Of a stretch of DNA of 64,000 bases, positions 10,831 through 22,146 are shown in pieces (position 1 is the first letter of the stretch; every line of letters starts with the position of its first letter). Source of the DNA: Branchinecta lynchi. Lineage: Eukaryota > Arthropoda > Branchiopoda > Anostraca > Branchinectidae. The stretch spans positions 21,284,533-21,348,532 of the forward strand of contig JAKZAP010000001.1 in NCBI GenBank assembly GCA_023053575.1, written 5' to 3'. Position numbers and translations under genes: made by a program. The notes below the pieces were generated by a model that worked only from the letters and a program-made list of their open reading frames with translations, made no database searches and was not told where the DNA came from.

Positions 10831-11117
10831 AAAACTTTCAAAGAGAAATTGCGGAAGTTTTCACACTGTGCAGGATGGTCCTAGTAGAAAGTGTAGGTTA
10901 AAATTAGGACTTTTGGGCAGCTGACAATGGGTTGTCTTGTTTCCGTCACCTCTGTGCCTTCCCCGTCATCATCGAGGTTGACAAATATAGGGCACACATT
11001 TCTTTTAGACATCTGGTTATATCTAGGAAGCAAACATTGTAGATACAAGAAAGGCTGTACAAGCACACATACCGTATAGTAACAAAAGAAGCAATTTGAG
11101 GTTTGCCCTCTCTTGTT

Positions 11118-11441
11118 TCAACCCAGATTTAGAGAATGTTCCCCTGTTACTGGCTTAGTAGAAGCAAGTTGCGATTTTCCTCCATCCTGGAAATGCACAA
11201 CATTTCTAAAACGGCAGTCTATAGTCAGACCCCTGTAAGAGCTATAAATCCTCCAAAATATTTGTGAACCGACCTTTACATGGCGAATGAGATTTGATGT
11301 CAAACCGAAGCGATATTGTACAGTCACTCCGCAATGCAAGCACTTAGACAAAATGTTTTCACCCTTCTTCAGAGAAACTGAATTGTCAGGTGTGTTAAAA
11401 TGCGTTCTAGACTTTTCTTTGGTTTGGTTTTCTTTGGGCAA
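11118..11441 (-). pseudogene. hAT transposase fragment with BED zinc finger
   Basis: The 107-codon frame contains KCLHCGVTVQYRFG followed by TSNLIRHVKV. This is the C-x2-C ... S-N-L-x-x-H layout of the BED finger found at the N-terminus of hAT transposases, where it binds element ends. The second histidine expected four or five residues later is missing or changed. The RNase H-like catalytic domain is absent, so it is a relic. Confidence 0.5.
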
Positions 11442-11554
11442 CTGTTAGACAATTTTCAAATAAGCATACAGTAGAGGTATACTTATTTGAACACTTCTCT
11501 AATTGTTTCAGTACCCTGGTTTTGTTACTTTCCTACAAAATAGTCAATGGCAAG

Positions 11555-12075
11555 CAGGGGCGTCCCGAGCATTTCTTCATTGGGGGGGGGGGGAACCTGG
11601 TAAAATTGACTGAATCAAAATTTATTAAAAAAAAAACAACTAAAAACACAGCGAGTTGCCTTCATGAAGCTACAACATACGAAGTTGCAGAGTACATACA
11701 AACAAGTCTAAAGATAAAAATTGGCGTGTTTTCACGCTTTTCTGATTATTATTTTTTTTTTCAGGAATACCGGTACCTTGCCTTTTACCTTTGGAGGATC
11801 TTTCTAGTTTTGGCAACAGGGCTTGAAATAATCTAAAAAAACGGCGTTGCTTCATAGCGACAACGCCGGTAATGGCTGTGCCCATGATTAATGGCGGCGG
11901 CGAAATTTTTGGAATCCGCCTTTTTTTTCGGGCAACATTTAATGAAAATTCTAGCTTTTAACATGGTTCAATCCCCCAAAAATTGCCAGCCTCAAACGCC
12001 AAGTAAATGACGTAACCTTCGTCTAACTAGAGAAGACCGCGAAATGCGCCGCAGGCGAAATTTTGTGGAGACACT
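11555..12075 (+). mobile_element. hAT element fragment (same family as 16128-18042)
   Basis: It opens with CAGGGGCGTC and a long G tract, as in the full copy at 16128. It then carries the internal blocks ATGCGCCGCAGGCGAAATTT and TTTTTTCGGGCAACATTT typical of that element's left array. The right end was not found, so it is truncated. It includes a run of A and T homopolymers. Confidence 0.65.
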
Positions 12076-12639
12076 GATGATAAAAGTGCCTTTTTGTGAT
12101 CCCAAGATTACCTATTAAACCCAGAGCTGCCTGGTGAAACGAAAGGGGCGACCCAGGATAAATAGGATACAAAGTACATTTGTTCGGAACCAAACAAAAG
12201 TAGGCTAGTTTCACGTCAAGAGACGTGCTTATTCCTGAAGTACTGCAATCCTAAGAAGTAAAAAGTGAACAACAATTAGCTGAAGCTAACGCAAATGGTA
12301 AAGATCGAGAGCTAAATAAATGCCAATTAAATTACTGAACTCCATAACTGGGTTGAAGCACATAATAAATTTGTACAATACCGAGAAACTAACTAGAAAA
12401 ATAAGGAAAAGATTGAGAGCAGTATGGCGACCGAATTTCGTAATGGAATAAGGTAAGGTAAGGTAAGGTACAATTTTAATGGCAAAAATAAATAAACCTG
12501 GTGTTTCTTAAAAGCATCAGACATGCCAGTGGCATAAAAAACGACGCTTCACTAATTCTGATGGGATTTTAAAAATTATTAATACAATTAATAATTGTAA
12601 AACTCTTATCAGAACCACCTAAAAAAACAGAGTTTCGCA

Positions 12640-13110
12640 AGTCTAGTAATAGAAACGGACTAAAGAAAAATCCGGTGAATTACCGGATTCGGTAACGAAT
12701 TCAGAACCTCACCGAATTTAATTGTGAAATGGAATGATCTAATTACCGAATACGGCAGAGAATGAGACCAAATAAACAGGTTAAGTCACCGAATTTACGC
12801 AGGGACGGAACGAATGCGGCAAAATCGATGCAGACTGAACAAAAGTTGGATGAATTATCAGATTTGGTCACAAATCAGAACCAAATGAATCTGATTAATG
12901 ACCAAATTATGAAATGGACTGACCGAATGCGATAGAACAGATACGGACTTGATAAAAGTCCGGTGAATTACCGAATTTGCTAATGAATAAGGCGAAATAA
13001 ACAGGTTAAATCACCGAATTTAGGAAGGGACGGATCGAATGCGGTGAAATTGGACTGAACGAAAGTTGGACGAATTAGCAAATTCGATGAAGGGGACCAA
13101 TAAACATGTC
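12640..13110. repeat. Diverged tandem repeat with GAATTACCGAATT motifs
   Basis: Units of roughly 225-290 bp recur. GGGACGGA(A/T)CGAATGCGG appears at about 12802 and 13027, GTCCGGTGAATTACCG at about 12672 and 12958, and AAAGTTGGA(T/C)GAATTA at about 12842 and 13064. It is satellite-like and noncoding. Confidence 0.6.
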
Positions 13111-13329
13111 AGATCACCCAATTTGGAAATGCTGGGACAAATGATTTTATGAAAAAGGACAAGGTGCTGCCCCCCCCCCCTCAGGATGACCCTGATGGCA
13201 AGAGAAAATAAAAAACTTGATATCATCTAATAGCCAACTATTTCATGGTTATCCTGGCACAAACTTTAACTGTAGATGTGGACCACCATCTTCACTGTAG
13301 ATTTGGACTGCCATCTTCACTGTTGAAAG

Positions 13330-13500
13330 CAGGGTTGTGCATGAATAATCGTTATTCGCTGAATCACGATTCAGTTCAGGATTTTACGAATAATCGTCAT
13401 TTGTTTTCCCAGCTGAATCTTTGAGTGAATCGTAATCACTTTTTTCCGTCGAATCGCGGTGCGATTCAGCCTAAAAGAACGAATAAATTGCAGTGAATCG
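13330..13500. mobile_element. Second CAGGGTTGTGC terminus with AATCG motifs
   Basis: It starts CAGGGTTGTGCATGAATAATCG and continues with repeated GAATCGTAATCAC-like sequence, resembling the copy at 10676. It is a terminal fragment; no partner end is seen. Confidence 0.4.
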
Positions 13501-15030
13501 TCCTTCAAAACGATCAAAATCAGTTTCCCTATGGGATGTAAGCTCACATTTGCAGCATTGTAATAGTTCTAGCTATGAGTTGGTCTCGTCTACTTCCGTT
13601 TTCTCCGTTGCTCATCGCAAAGCAATAAGTGCAGGAGGCACGCTGACCCGCTCTGGAGCGCGTCCAGAGAACCAATCCGCTTTGAAAATTTCTGCTACGC
13701 GGCTTCACAGTGATATAGCTATTTGTAAAGGTAAAGAAATGTGATGTGCCCCGTGCTCCTAACCTCCGCTCGGGCAGGGTACGGTGAAATATTCGTCTGT
13801 GCATGGTCATATTACGGAGATAGGGACATGGAGGTTCTATCCAATTATTTGGTCTTCATTTCATACAGAGCCGTCCAGTTCCCAACAGAGCTAGAATTCC
13901 TCGTCATGATTTTTCATTCAAGATGAAGGAAAACGCATGTAAATAATTTGAATAAACCCAGATCCAGAACTGTTAAAATATCAAGATTTTGCTACCTGAC
14001 CCTTAAAACTGCCCGAAAACTACAGTTACAGATCTTCAAAATTAATTCATGGTTCGTTTCTTCCATTCCAGCAACAGCCTGTTGAGGACCCTTGCCAAGA
14101 AGGGCCATAATATCGCTGACAAACATTGTAGCTGAATTTCCGTTTTTGCTATTGATTAATATAATTTTGAAATCACCGTCTGCGACCCCTCCTGTAGAAG
14201 AGTTTGCTCCCTAAATATCCTGTTGTAATATGACAGTAAAAACTTCTATTTGTAATCACATCAAACACTACTTTTAGTAGTGTTCCCCTGCTCAAGTTGA
14301 TACATGTGTCCATCAAATGCAAAAAGCCATGCTAAGAGCTGTGAAAGCAATAGATAAGCTACAGTGCGGGGTTTTGATTAGGCCCGGAAAGGTGTCATAA
14401 GTGTAAGTCAGGAATCTAGTGGTTATTTACCAGAGTCTGGTGAGACTCAGGTGAAAAGCGACACCTGCATGCCCGCATTATAATTGGAACACAGAAGCAC
14501 AAACCGTAGTTAAAGCATCTCTGATTGATGTTTGAAGATCTTGTGATCAATAGAAGTAATATAGTAACTAAAATGGCCTAAATACCAAAAGATATAGCAT
14601 AGTCCCTGCATAGGCGTAGCAAATAGGAGTTCTGTAAGAAAGTGGAATGATAAATTCTGCTCGAAAGATGGCGTGAATACACCCCAGTGGTGCTTAAAAT
14701 TAAGGCTTAGCGTCTGTCTGTGATACTTGGAGACTTTCATTCCACCAAATGATTGTTAATAGTGAGTGATCGAGAAAGCTGTTCATGTCGTGAATTGCCG
14801 AGTCTCTAACACTTTTGCTGATTGTCTGCAGTTTTGATCCCCATTACTTTGAGAATTAGAAATATTTCCCATGAACCTAATGAGCCGTCACTGAAATTTC
14901 TGTTTTCTTCCTTACTGAAGATTTGTCTGTGTAAGCATAGAATTGTTTGCTGCATGAAAGCTTGTCCCGTCCTGACGGTGGCCCACCAAAGGGGTAGAGA
15001 GAGATTATCATTAGTCACGGTTAGAATTAG
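13500..15030. other. No recognisable gene; hammerhead-region relic at 14080-14150
   Basis: Mostly unassigned. At about 14080-14150 is a diverged copy of the stem-loop segment found at 27999-28072 (shared CTTGCCAAGAAGGGCC and ATATCGCTGA blocks), but its catalytic-core positions are changed. Short ORFs on both strands lack splice signals or family features. Confidence 0.45.
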
Positions 15031-15036
15031 GACTAT

Positions 15037-15995
15037 AAAACAAGACCAAAGGTTTCGATGGGATCCCAAAAATTCAAATATTTGTTCCAGACAATTGGGT
15101 CTTGTCTTCGCCAGATCCAGTCTTCAGCAGACTCCTTGAACATTTTTACTATTAAAATTCAGAAACAGATTAAGGCGAAATAGCTAATCGTCTGAGACAA
15201 CCAAGTTCAGATATTGATTCAGCATGTGTGTTTACCCCTATAAGTCATATCGTTTTTGACGAAAACTTCCTGTCACTTCTGCCAATTTCCCGGTTTCGGC
15301 CGAATTCCGGAACTACTTGTCCGGCGAAAAAAGAAAGCTCAAAGACGAACTCAGCGTATATGCTTTTCCCAATACTGAACATCAATCAACTTCAAATAAA
15401 ATTTAACTTATAACAAATTTTCCGGCTCCAGCCGCAGGATTCCGGTCGAATTATCGGGTTAAAAATGATTGTCATACACGGATTCAGCGTCTCTTCTTAC
15501 CCCTCAATCGGATATCTAATCAGCTACAAATAAAACTTTAACTTTTAACAATTTTCCGGTTTTGGCCCGAGTCCGGGCGAACTACTTGTCCGGGTAGAAA
15601 ATTGTTTTCACAGAAATGTTCAGCATGTCTTCTTACCCCTAAATCAAACATCTAATAAACTCCAAATAAAACTTTTACTTTTAACAAACTTTCCGGTTTT
15701 GGCCGGATTCCGGGCGAACTTCTTGTCCGAAGAGAAAATGGTTTTCACCATCGTGTTCAGCATGTAACCCTACCCCTAGATCGAACATGTAATCGAATAA
15801 AACTGTTGTTTTTAGCAGACTTACCGGTTTTGGCCGAATTCTGAGCTAACTAGGTAAAACAAGACCAAAGGTTTCGATGGGATCCCACAAATTTTAATGT
15901 TAATTAGACTTCTTGATCCAGACAATCGAATCTTGTACATTTCCAAGTCTTCGCTAGACCCCTTTAATATTTTTGCTATTTATCCATAATCAACC
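15037..15995 (+). repeat. Family A repeat: head, monomer array, second head
   Basis: The head (AAAACAAGACCAAAGG, GATGGGATCCCA) spans about 15037-15230. It is followed by monomers spaced 130-136 bp, each with CCGG..TTTGGCC..ATTCCGG, ACTACTTGTCCGG, CAGCATGTCTTCTTACCCC and ATCAACTTCAAATAAAACTT blocks. At 15856 a second head begins directly after a monomer, so heads and arrays alternate. No tail is present here and there is no coding capacity. Confidence 0.85.
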
Positions 15996-16059
15996 GCTGG
16001 AATATGTAGCCTACAACAAAAATGTTACCATTTTGAAGTTTTTTGCTTGCGGGCAACTT

Positions 16060-16127
16060 TAGTACACCAGCTGAGCGACCCCTCACTTACCCAGTTCACC
16101 CTTCTTTCAGTGAGTAGCCCCTCGCGT
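16060..16127. repeat. Minisatellite CCCCTCRCTTA, left part
   Basis: Units of about 40 bp around GAGCGACCCCTCACTTACCC. The array continues at 18043-18330 and is interrupted by the hAT insertion. Confidence 0.75.
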
Positions 16128-16199
16128 CAGGGGCGTCACTAGCCTTTTACCTTTGGGGGGGTGGTGGACGTCCAGTTTGTGCCGACAAACACGCCGTTG

Positions 16200-17060
16200 C
16201 CGCTAACGGCGTACATTTCCCGCCAGCACAGAATTGAACCGGGGTAAAACTAGCTGTAATGGGATCAGTTGAGATTATTCCTTTGATGTAATTTCGTATT
16301 TTAAAGTTCACATATTTGGCTTTTCATTTTAGCCTTCGCTAAAAAGCGAAGCTTCCACCAACTGTACCAAGAACAAGTTAAACTAAGCGCCGCAGGCGAA
16401 ATTTTTTAAATCTGCCTTTTTTTCCGGAAAAATTTAGCTATACCTACCATACAAGTACTAGCTTTTAACATGTTTCAGCGAATTTCAATCCTAAAACGCG
16501 AAGCTAAATGAAATGCTATTCTTCTAAACAAAGAATACTACAAAATGCGCCTCATGCGAAATTTTGGGTAAACTAACTGTAACGCATCAATTGAGGTTAC
16601 TCCTTTGGTATAATTTCGCAATATTTGGCTTTTCTTTTAACTTTTGCTGAAAAGCGAAGCTTCCAACGACTGTACCAAGGCAAGTTAAACCAAGCGCCGC
16701 ATGCGAAATTTTTTAATCTGTTTTTTTTTTTCGGAAAAATTCAGCTATAGTATCATACAATTTCCGGCTTTTAACGTGTTTCAAACCCCAAGAATTTCTA
16801 TCCTAAAAGGAAAAGTAAATGATACACCGTTCTTGTAAATAGGGAATAGTACAAAATGCGCCGCAGGCGAAATTTTGTGTAAAACTTACTGTAATGCATC
16901 AGTTGAGATTGTTCCTTTGATGTAAATTCATAGATTTCATTTCACATATTCGGCTTTTCGTTTCAACTTTTGCTAAGAAGCGAAGCTTCCAACGACTGTA
17001 CCCAGAACAAGTTGAACTAAGCAACGCCGGCGAATTTTTTTAAATCTGTATTTTTTCCGG
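16200..17060. repeat. Left internal array of the hAT element
   Basis: Repeats of about 152-165 bp are marked by GCGCCGCAGGCGAAATTTT-like blocks at about 16387, 16541, 16693 and 16858. They alternate between two variants (one ending TTTAAATCTG, one GTGTAAAAC), so the true period is about 310 bp. Each also has GAAGCTTCCAACGACTGTACC. Confidence 0.75.
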
Positions 17061-17069
17061 GAAACCGAC

Positions 17070-17990
17070 CAATGTTTGCAGAATTTGACTTCTTACGTAT
17101 AAAAGACCCGGTGGGCAGACAAGAATACCGACGCCCGACAAAAGCATTCAAAATTCGATTTCTTCTGTGTTTTGCGAGACAACATTATAAAGAACTTTAT
17201 TTTTTACGCGTAAACAGCAGCCGATGTACCGACGAGACTTGCTTTCGGCATGCGCCCGATAAAAAGTTACAGAATTTGATTTTTTTTTGTTTTTGTGTAA
17301 AAAGAGCCCGATGTACCGACGAGAACACCGACGCCCCACAAAACCGTCGAGCATATGATTTGTTCTGTGTTTTGCTCGACTAGGCTGTACAGAACTTCAT
17401 TTCATACGTGTAAAAATAACCCCTTGTGCCGATGAAACTTAAACTTCCGGTGCTCCCGACAAAGTTTGCAAAATTTGATTTCTTACGTATAAGTAGAACC
17501 CGATGTGCCGACGAGTCGAGCGATGCCCGACAAAATCATAACAAAAACTATTTCTTCTGGATTTGTTCTGTATGAAAAGAACCCGATGTGCCGATGAACC
17601 GAGGCACGACAAAAGCATGCAGAATTCGATTGCTCCAGTGCTTTGCCTGACAAGTGTTTGCAGGATTTCATTTCTTGCGTATAAAAAGAACCCGATGTGC
17701 CGACGAGTCGACCGACGCCCGACAAAAACTTAATTTCATTTTATTTCTTCTGGATTCCTTCTGTATAAAAAGAACCCGATGTGCTGACAAGAATACCGAG
17801 GCACGACAAAAGCATGCAGAATTCGATGTCTTCGGTGTTTTGCCCGACAAACGTTTGCACGATTTTATTTCTTGCATATAAAAACACCCGATGTGCCGAC
17901 GAGTCGACCGATGCCTGACAAAAAGCATACAAAATTTTATTTCTTCTGTGTTTGCCGGCGCTTCGCGCCGACAAACAAGTGAACTTTCTC
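17070..17990. repeat. Right internal array of the hAT element, dimeric
   Basis: Monomers are marked by GATGTGCCGACGAG. Their starts at about 17222, 17313, 17501, 17585, 17693, 17778 and 17889 alternate between spacings near 85 and 110 bp in the later part, giving a higher-order unit near 195 bp. The short ORFs read through these units on both strands are artefacts. The same array, inverted, appears at 61590-61975. Confidence 0.8.
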
Positions 17991-18042
17991 AGGACCTTTG
18001 GGGGGGAGTCCCCCCCTCCTCCCCCCCATAGTGACGCCCCTG

Positions 18043-18335
18043 CCTCGCGTGCCCTAGCAGTTCCCTCTTTGGTACACCACGAATAAACCCCCTCGCTTGG
18101 CTCACCCAAGTGTCTAACCCCTCGAGTACTCCTTTAACGGGTACACCCAATTCCTAACCCCTCGCCTGCACTTGGGATTGATTCACGAGTACCTGGGACA
18201 AGCTGACCCCCCTCCCCAAACAAATTTAGTACACCCACTGAGTAACCCCTCACTTATCCAGTACATTGTTTTCCAGTGAGCAACCCCTCCCTTAACAAGT
18301 ACACCTTTTTCAGTGAGCAACCCCTCACTTATTCC
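18043..18335. repeat. Minisatellite CCCCTCRCTTA, right part
   Basis: Continuation of the 40-bp units (AGTACACCCACTGAGTAACC, GTGAGCAACCCCTC) interrupted by the hAT element. It starts with the right copy of the 8-bp target duplication. Confidence 0.75.
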
Positions 18336-18450
18336 TACAATCACACATTACATGTCGCAAACACTTCTCGCTCTCCACACATTGGGCAGAAGTAAGGACC
18401 AATTCTCCCGATCGGCCTACCCGTGTACCTCCTCCTATCTCCCAGCGGTA
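18335..18450 (-). pseudogene. LINE C-terminal zinc-knuckle relic
   Basis: In the minus sense it reads RRYTGRPIGRIGPYFCPMCG, matching RRRYVGRGLSRIGPYYCPMC of the element at 46689-47396. A one-base shift separates it from LRHVMCDC, the rest of the C-x2-C ... H-x4-C knuckle typical of non-LTR ORF2 C-termini. Confidence 0.6.
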
Positions 18451-18545
18451 AAATATCAGCACGCATACCAATTAATAATTTCAATTCCTTCATCGAAACC
18501 CGCTATAAATAAACACTCATTCCATGTATCTTTCGCCTCGCCCCC

Positions 18546-19371
18546 TTCGACCTTCGATTAGGTCACTGAATCAACACATGATTGGCGGCCACGTGCGCAG
18601 AGCTATAATCGTTTGAAAATAAAGGGGTAGGACCGCTATAGCCGAAAACTGGTCGACAAGTTTTGTGTCCGGTTTTCACCGGATTCCGGGTGAACTACTT
18701 GTCCGGCAACACAATAACTTTCATATTCGGATTCAGCATGTCTCCTTACCCCCAAATCAACTATCTCAATACACCTCTTCCACACCTAAATGTAGAGCTA
18801 TTTCACCATTTCATCCACGAACTTGACCTTACCCTTGACCCAAAGAATCCTCACACCAAGTTGCATCAAAATATCTCATTCCCTTCGAGAGTTATCCTGC
18901 TTACAGACAGACGGACATTTTTGCTATGTGATAGGTATCCCTCCACACACCATTTCACCATCGTGTTCAGCATGTCTTCTTACCCCTAAATGAACATCTA
19001 ATCAACTTCAAATAAAACTTTTACTTTTAACAAACTTTCCGGCTTTGGCCGGATTCCGGGTGAACTACTTGTCCGATGACAAAATGGTTTTCACCGTCGC
19101 GTTCAGCATGTCTTCTTACCCCATAATCGATTGTCACATTATCTGTTTAAAATATTCTATTTGCCCCTTAATTTAAACCCCTTTCCTCACCCCTAAATGT
19201 AGGGCTACAGAGCCCATCTACGAACTTGACCTTACTCTTGACCAAAAAAACCCTCACACCAAGTTTCATCAAAATATCTCATTTCCTTCAAGAGTTATCG
19301 TGCTCACAGACAGACGGCTATTTTTGTGATGTCATAGGTATCCCGCCACTTACCTGTTGGGATCCCAAAAA
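18546..19371 (+). repeat. Family A repeat: monomers plus tail
   Basis: It lacks the usual head. Instead it opens with a block (GCAGAGCTATAAT, GGGGTAGGACCGCTATAGCC) also found at about 49800-49930. It then has monomers and the characteristic tail (ATCCTCACACCAAGTTGCATC, ACAGACAGACGG, TAGGTATCCC) ending at a GGGATCCC palindrome. Confidence 0.8.
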
Positions 19372-19550
19372 TGGGCAGGTTTTAAGTTTGTAAATTTGCC
19401 CTTTCATTTTGTTTGTGGATAGCGTGACGAAATGTCGGTTACTTTTTTATTCGAAGCTGCATTCTTACAGGTTCCGTGACGTCCATTTGAGTCTACTGTC
19501 GTTGTAAATGATCTGAGCTGCATGAAGATCGACACGTTTTATATGAACAT

Positions 19551-19781
19551 GTGCTTGGACTGAAATCTACAAAGATGTCTCATGAAATTTCTCCAACATT
19601 CGCCTTGCCATATTGCTACCAGAAGAATAAAAGAAGCAAGATCGAGGATGAACCATTCCGGCAAAAGAAGAGAAGGCGGTCAGTCAAGCGACTAAAGAAT
19701 CAGTATCTTTACTTAGCTCTGGCACTCCCGTTTGCACTTTTAGCTGCAATTACCACTTTAAGGAAAGAGGCTAAGGTGTAG
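19551..19781 (+). CDS. Candidate tail-anchored small protein
   Basis: The best start is the second ATG at 19575 (context AAAGATGT), giving 68 residues. It has a polar, strongly basic N-terminal half (KKNKRSK, RQKKRRRSVKRLK, approximately) and a single C-terminal membrane segment (YLYLALALPFALLAA) close to the end (TLRKEAKV). The layout fits a tail-anchored endomembrane protein. I do not recognise a family. It lies outside the repeats on both sides, which slightly favours a real gene or exon. Confidence 0.35.
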   Translation: MLGLKSTKMSHEISPTFALPYCYQKNKRSKIEDEPFRQKKRRRSVKRLKNQYLYLALALPFALLAAITTLRKEAKV

Positions 19782-20299
19782 CACTGTGAACAGAGCCTGT
19801 GATTTTATTACGGTTTTATGAACAAAGACATTCGTTTTTATTACATTTTTTTTAACAAAATTTAAAATACTATTTGTAGGTTATTCGTACAAAATGTTTT
19901 GCACGCAGCTTTTTTTTTTCTAATAAGAAAAGCACAAATAACTAGCCTAAAGAACTGGTGACAGCATAACTAATATTCTTGATCTATAAAACTGGACGGA
20001 ATTGATTTCAAGAGTCAGATCGACATTAGTCACATTGCACTATAATATTACAGACTGACATGCTTATCTATGTATCACTGCGATCAAGGTTAAAAAAGAC
20101 AAAAGCATTACTGAATACTTTAAAGAACTGCCTGAATTACAACCATCCTGGGCACAATAACACTCTTCCCAGTATACTCCATCTTCTCTCACACCCCAGT
20201 TGCACACACCGAGGACACCAGTTTCTGCAACGGATGCACACCTTCTGTGCACTGTGCGCCACCTTCCATCCCCTATAAAAAGGATAATGGACAATAATA

Positions 20300-20830
20300 A
20301 TAATAATAATATTTAAAGCCTTAGGGCCATATACATACAACAAAACAAAAAACTTCATAATTACTTCTAATATATCACAACATTAACTAAACTGCACTCG
20401 CCCGGTCACCTTTTACTTTAACACTTTGCAACACAAATCTACATAACGCACTAATTGCTCCTGGAGATGTGCTCTTCAGTATCAGGAAACAGTATCTCCC
20501 TTACCCCCCAGCAAGATTCCCTTAAAAACGAGAGTTCGCGACACAGTGCAACCAAATGGGCTAGGTCATCGTCGCCTTCACCGCAGAGTGAGCAGGGACT
20601 GTTCGTACTGGGGGAAACACTTTTTTTCTTGTCAAACTTACTTTTCCCGTGTACTGGCAGACAGTTCGCTCGCAACATTAAAACATTCGTCAAGCTCAAC
20701 GCAAAACAGGAGAATTATAGCTACAAAGGGATTCTCTCGAATCGCCCCTCTCGGAAAGATACGAAGATACACCTTGCTAGCAGGCTACACGAATGGATGA
20801 ATGTGTGTATTGCCCATCTTTAAATTACTT
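20300..20830 (-). mobile_element. LINE 3' fragment with ATT-repeat tail
   Basis: In minus sense the C-terminal part of an ORF2 (20699-20451) reads LRANCLPVHGKSKF then CSLCGEGDDDLAHLVALC, a C-x2-C-x8-H-x4-C knuckle. The 3' end has GCCCTAAGGCTTTAAAT then an ATT microsatellite, seen as AATAATAATAATAAT at about 20298-20312. It is 5'-truncated. Confidence 0.7.
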
Positions 20831-21008
20831 GTTAATGATGGAGTATATTTTAAAGAAAAAAACATTAGAATAACATAACAGAACATTTTTATCTGAAACA
20901 AAGAAAATTTTAGTAAACTAAGAATTACTGCTCTTAAGCTGTTGCTTGATGGCTGGATAAAGGCTGTTTGGAAGGTCCAAGGATCACAAGAAATGAGCAC
21001 CACCTTTT

Positions 21009-22146
21009 AAAACAAGACCAAAGGTTTCGATGGGATCCCAAAAATTCAATATTTAATACAGACAACTGGGTCTTGCCTACGCCAGATCCAGTCTTCGCCA
21101 GACTCCTTGAACATTTTTACTATTAAAATTCATAAACAGATTAAGGCCAAAAAGCTAATCATCTGAGAAAACCAAGTTCAGATATGGATTCAGCATGTTT
21201 GTGTTTACCCCTATAAGTCATATCTGTTTTGACGAAAACTTCCTGCCTTACTTCTGCAATTTTTCGGTTTCGGCCGAATTCCGGAACTACCTGTCTGGCA
21301 AAAAAAAAGAAGCTAAAATCGAACTCAGCGTCTCGCTCAGCGTTTCTTCTTTCCCCTATATCGAACATCTAATCAACTTCAAATTAAAATTTAACTTAAA
21401 ACAAATTTTCCGGTTCAAGTCGGATTCCGGGCGAACTATATGTCCAGGTACAAAATGACTGTCATACACGGATTAAGCATCTCCTCTTACCCCTAAATCG
21501 GATATCTAATCAGCTACAAATACTTTTAACAATATTCCGGTTTAGGCCGGATTCTGGACGAACTACTTGCCCGGCGAGAAAATGATTTTCACCATCGTGT
21601 TCAGCATGTCTTCCTACCCCTAAACCGAACATATAATTAACTTCAAATAAAACTTTTGCTTTTACCAGATTTTCCAGTTTTGACCGGATTCCGGGCTAAC
21701 TACTTGTCCGGCGAAAAAATGGTTTTCACCATCGTTTTCAGCATGTCTCCTTACCCCAATTCGAACATCCAATCAACTTCAAATAAAACTTTTCCTTTTA
21801 AAAAACTTTCCGGTTTTGGCCGGATTCTGGACGAACTACTTGTCCTGCGCGAAAATGGTTTCCACCATCATGTTCAGCATGTCTTCTTACCCATAATCGA
21901 CTGTCCCATTAGCTGTTTTAAAATATTTTGCTTGCCCCTTAATTTAAACCCCCTCCCCCACCCCTAAATATAGGGCTACAAAGGCCATCTACGAACTCGA
22001 CCTTATTCTTGACCCAAACAATCCTCACACCAAGTTTCATCAAAATATCTCATTCCCTTCGAGAGTTTCCTGCTTACAGGCGGACGGACGGACAACTTTT
22101 GCGATGTCATAGGTATCCCTCCACTTACGTTTTGGGATCCCAAAAA
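21009..22146 (+). repeat. Family A repeat, most complete copy
   Basis: About 1,138 bp. Head 21009-21250, then monomers of about 130 bp (CCGGATTCYGG, ACTACTTGYCCGG, CAGCATGTCTTCYTACCCC), then a tail (TCACACCAAGTTTCATCAAA, CGGACGGACGGACAAC, TAGGTATCCCTCCACTTACG). It ends in the palindrome TTTTGGGATCCCAAAA. The head also carries GGGATCCCAAAAA, so the two ends share a 13-bp direct motif. No ORF encodes a known transposition protein. Confidence 0.85.

Larger units (their letters stand above)
16128..18042. mobile_element. hAT-superfamily nonautonomous element, 1.9 kb
   Basis: The ends are CAGGGGCGTCACTA (left) and TAGTGACGCCCCTG (right), perfect 14-bp inverted repeats. They are flanked by the perfect 8-bp target duplication CCTCGCGT at 16120-16127 and 18043-18050. 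Eight-bp duplications and CAG..CTG-type ends are hallmarks of hAT transposons. There is no transposase; the interior is two different tandem arrays (see next two entries). It sits inside a 40-bp minisatellite. Related pieces are at 11555, 38320 and, internally only, 61590. Confidence 0.92.

Noticed and set aside
17072..17928. Several 70-120-codon ORFs on both strands with repeated peptide patterns
   Set aside because: They are translations of the hAT element's tandem array in several frames; the periodicity is nucleotide-level, not protein-level.
16060..18335. CRISPR-like array of regular repeats
   Set aside because: The repeats are contiguous or variably spaced diverged monomers without unique spacers, in eukaryotic transposon context.
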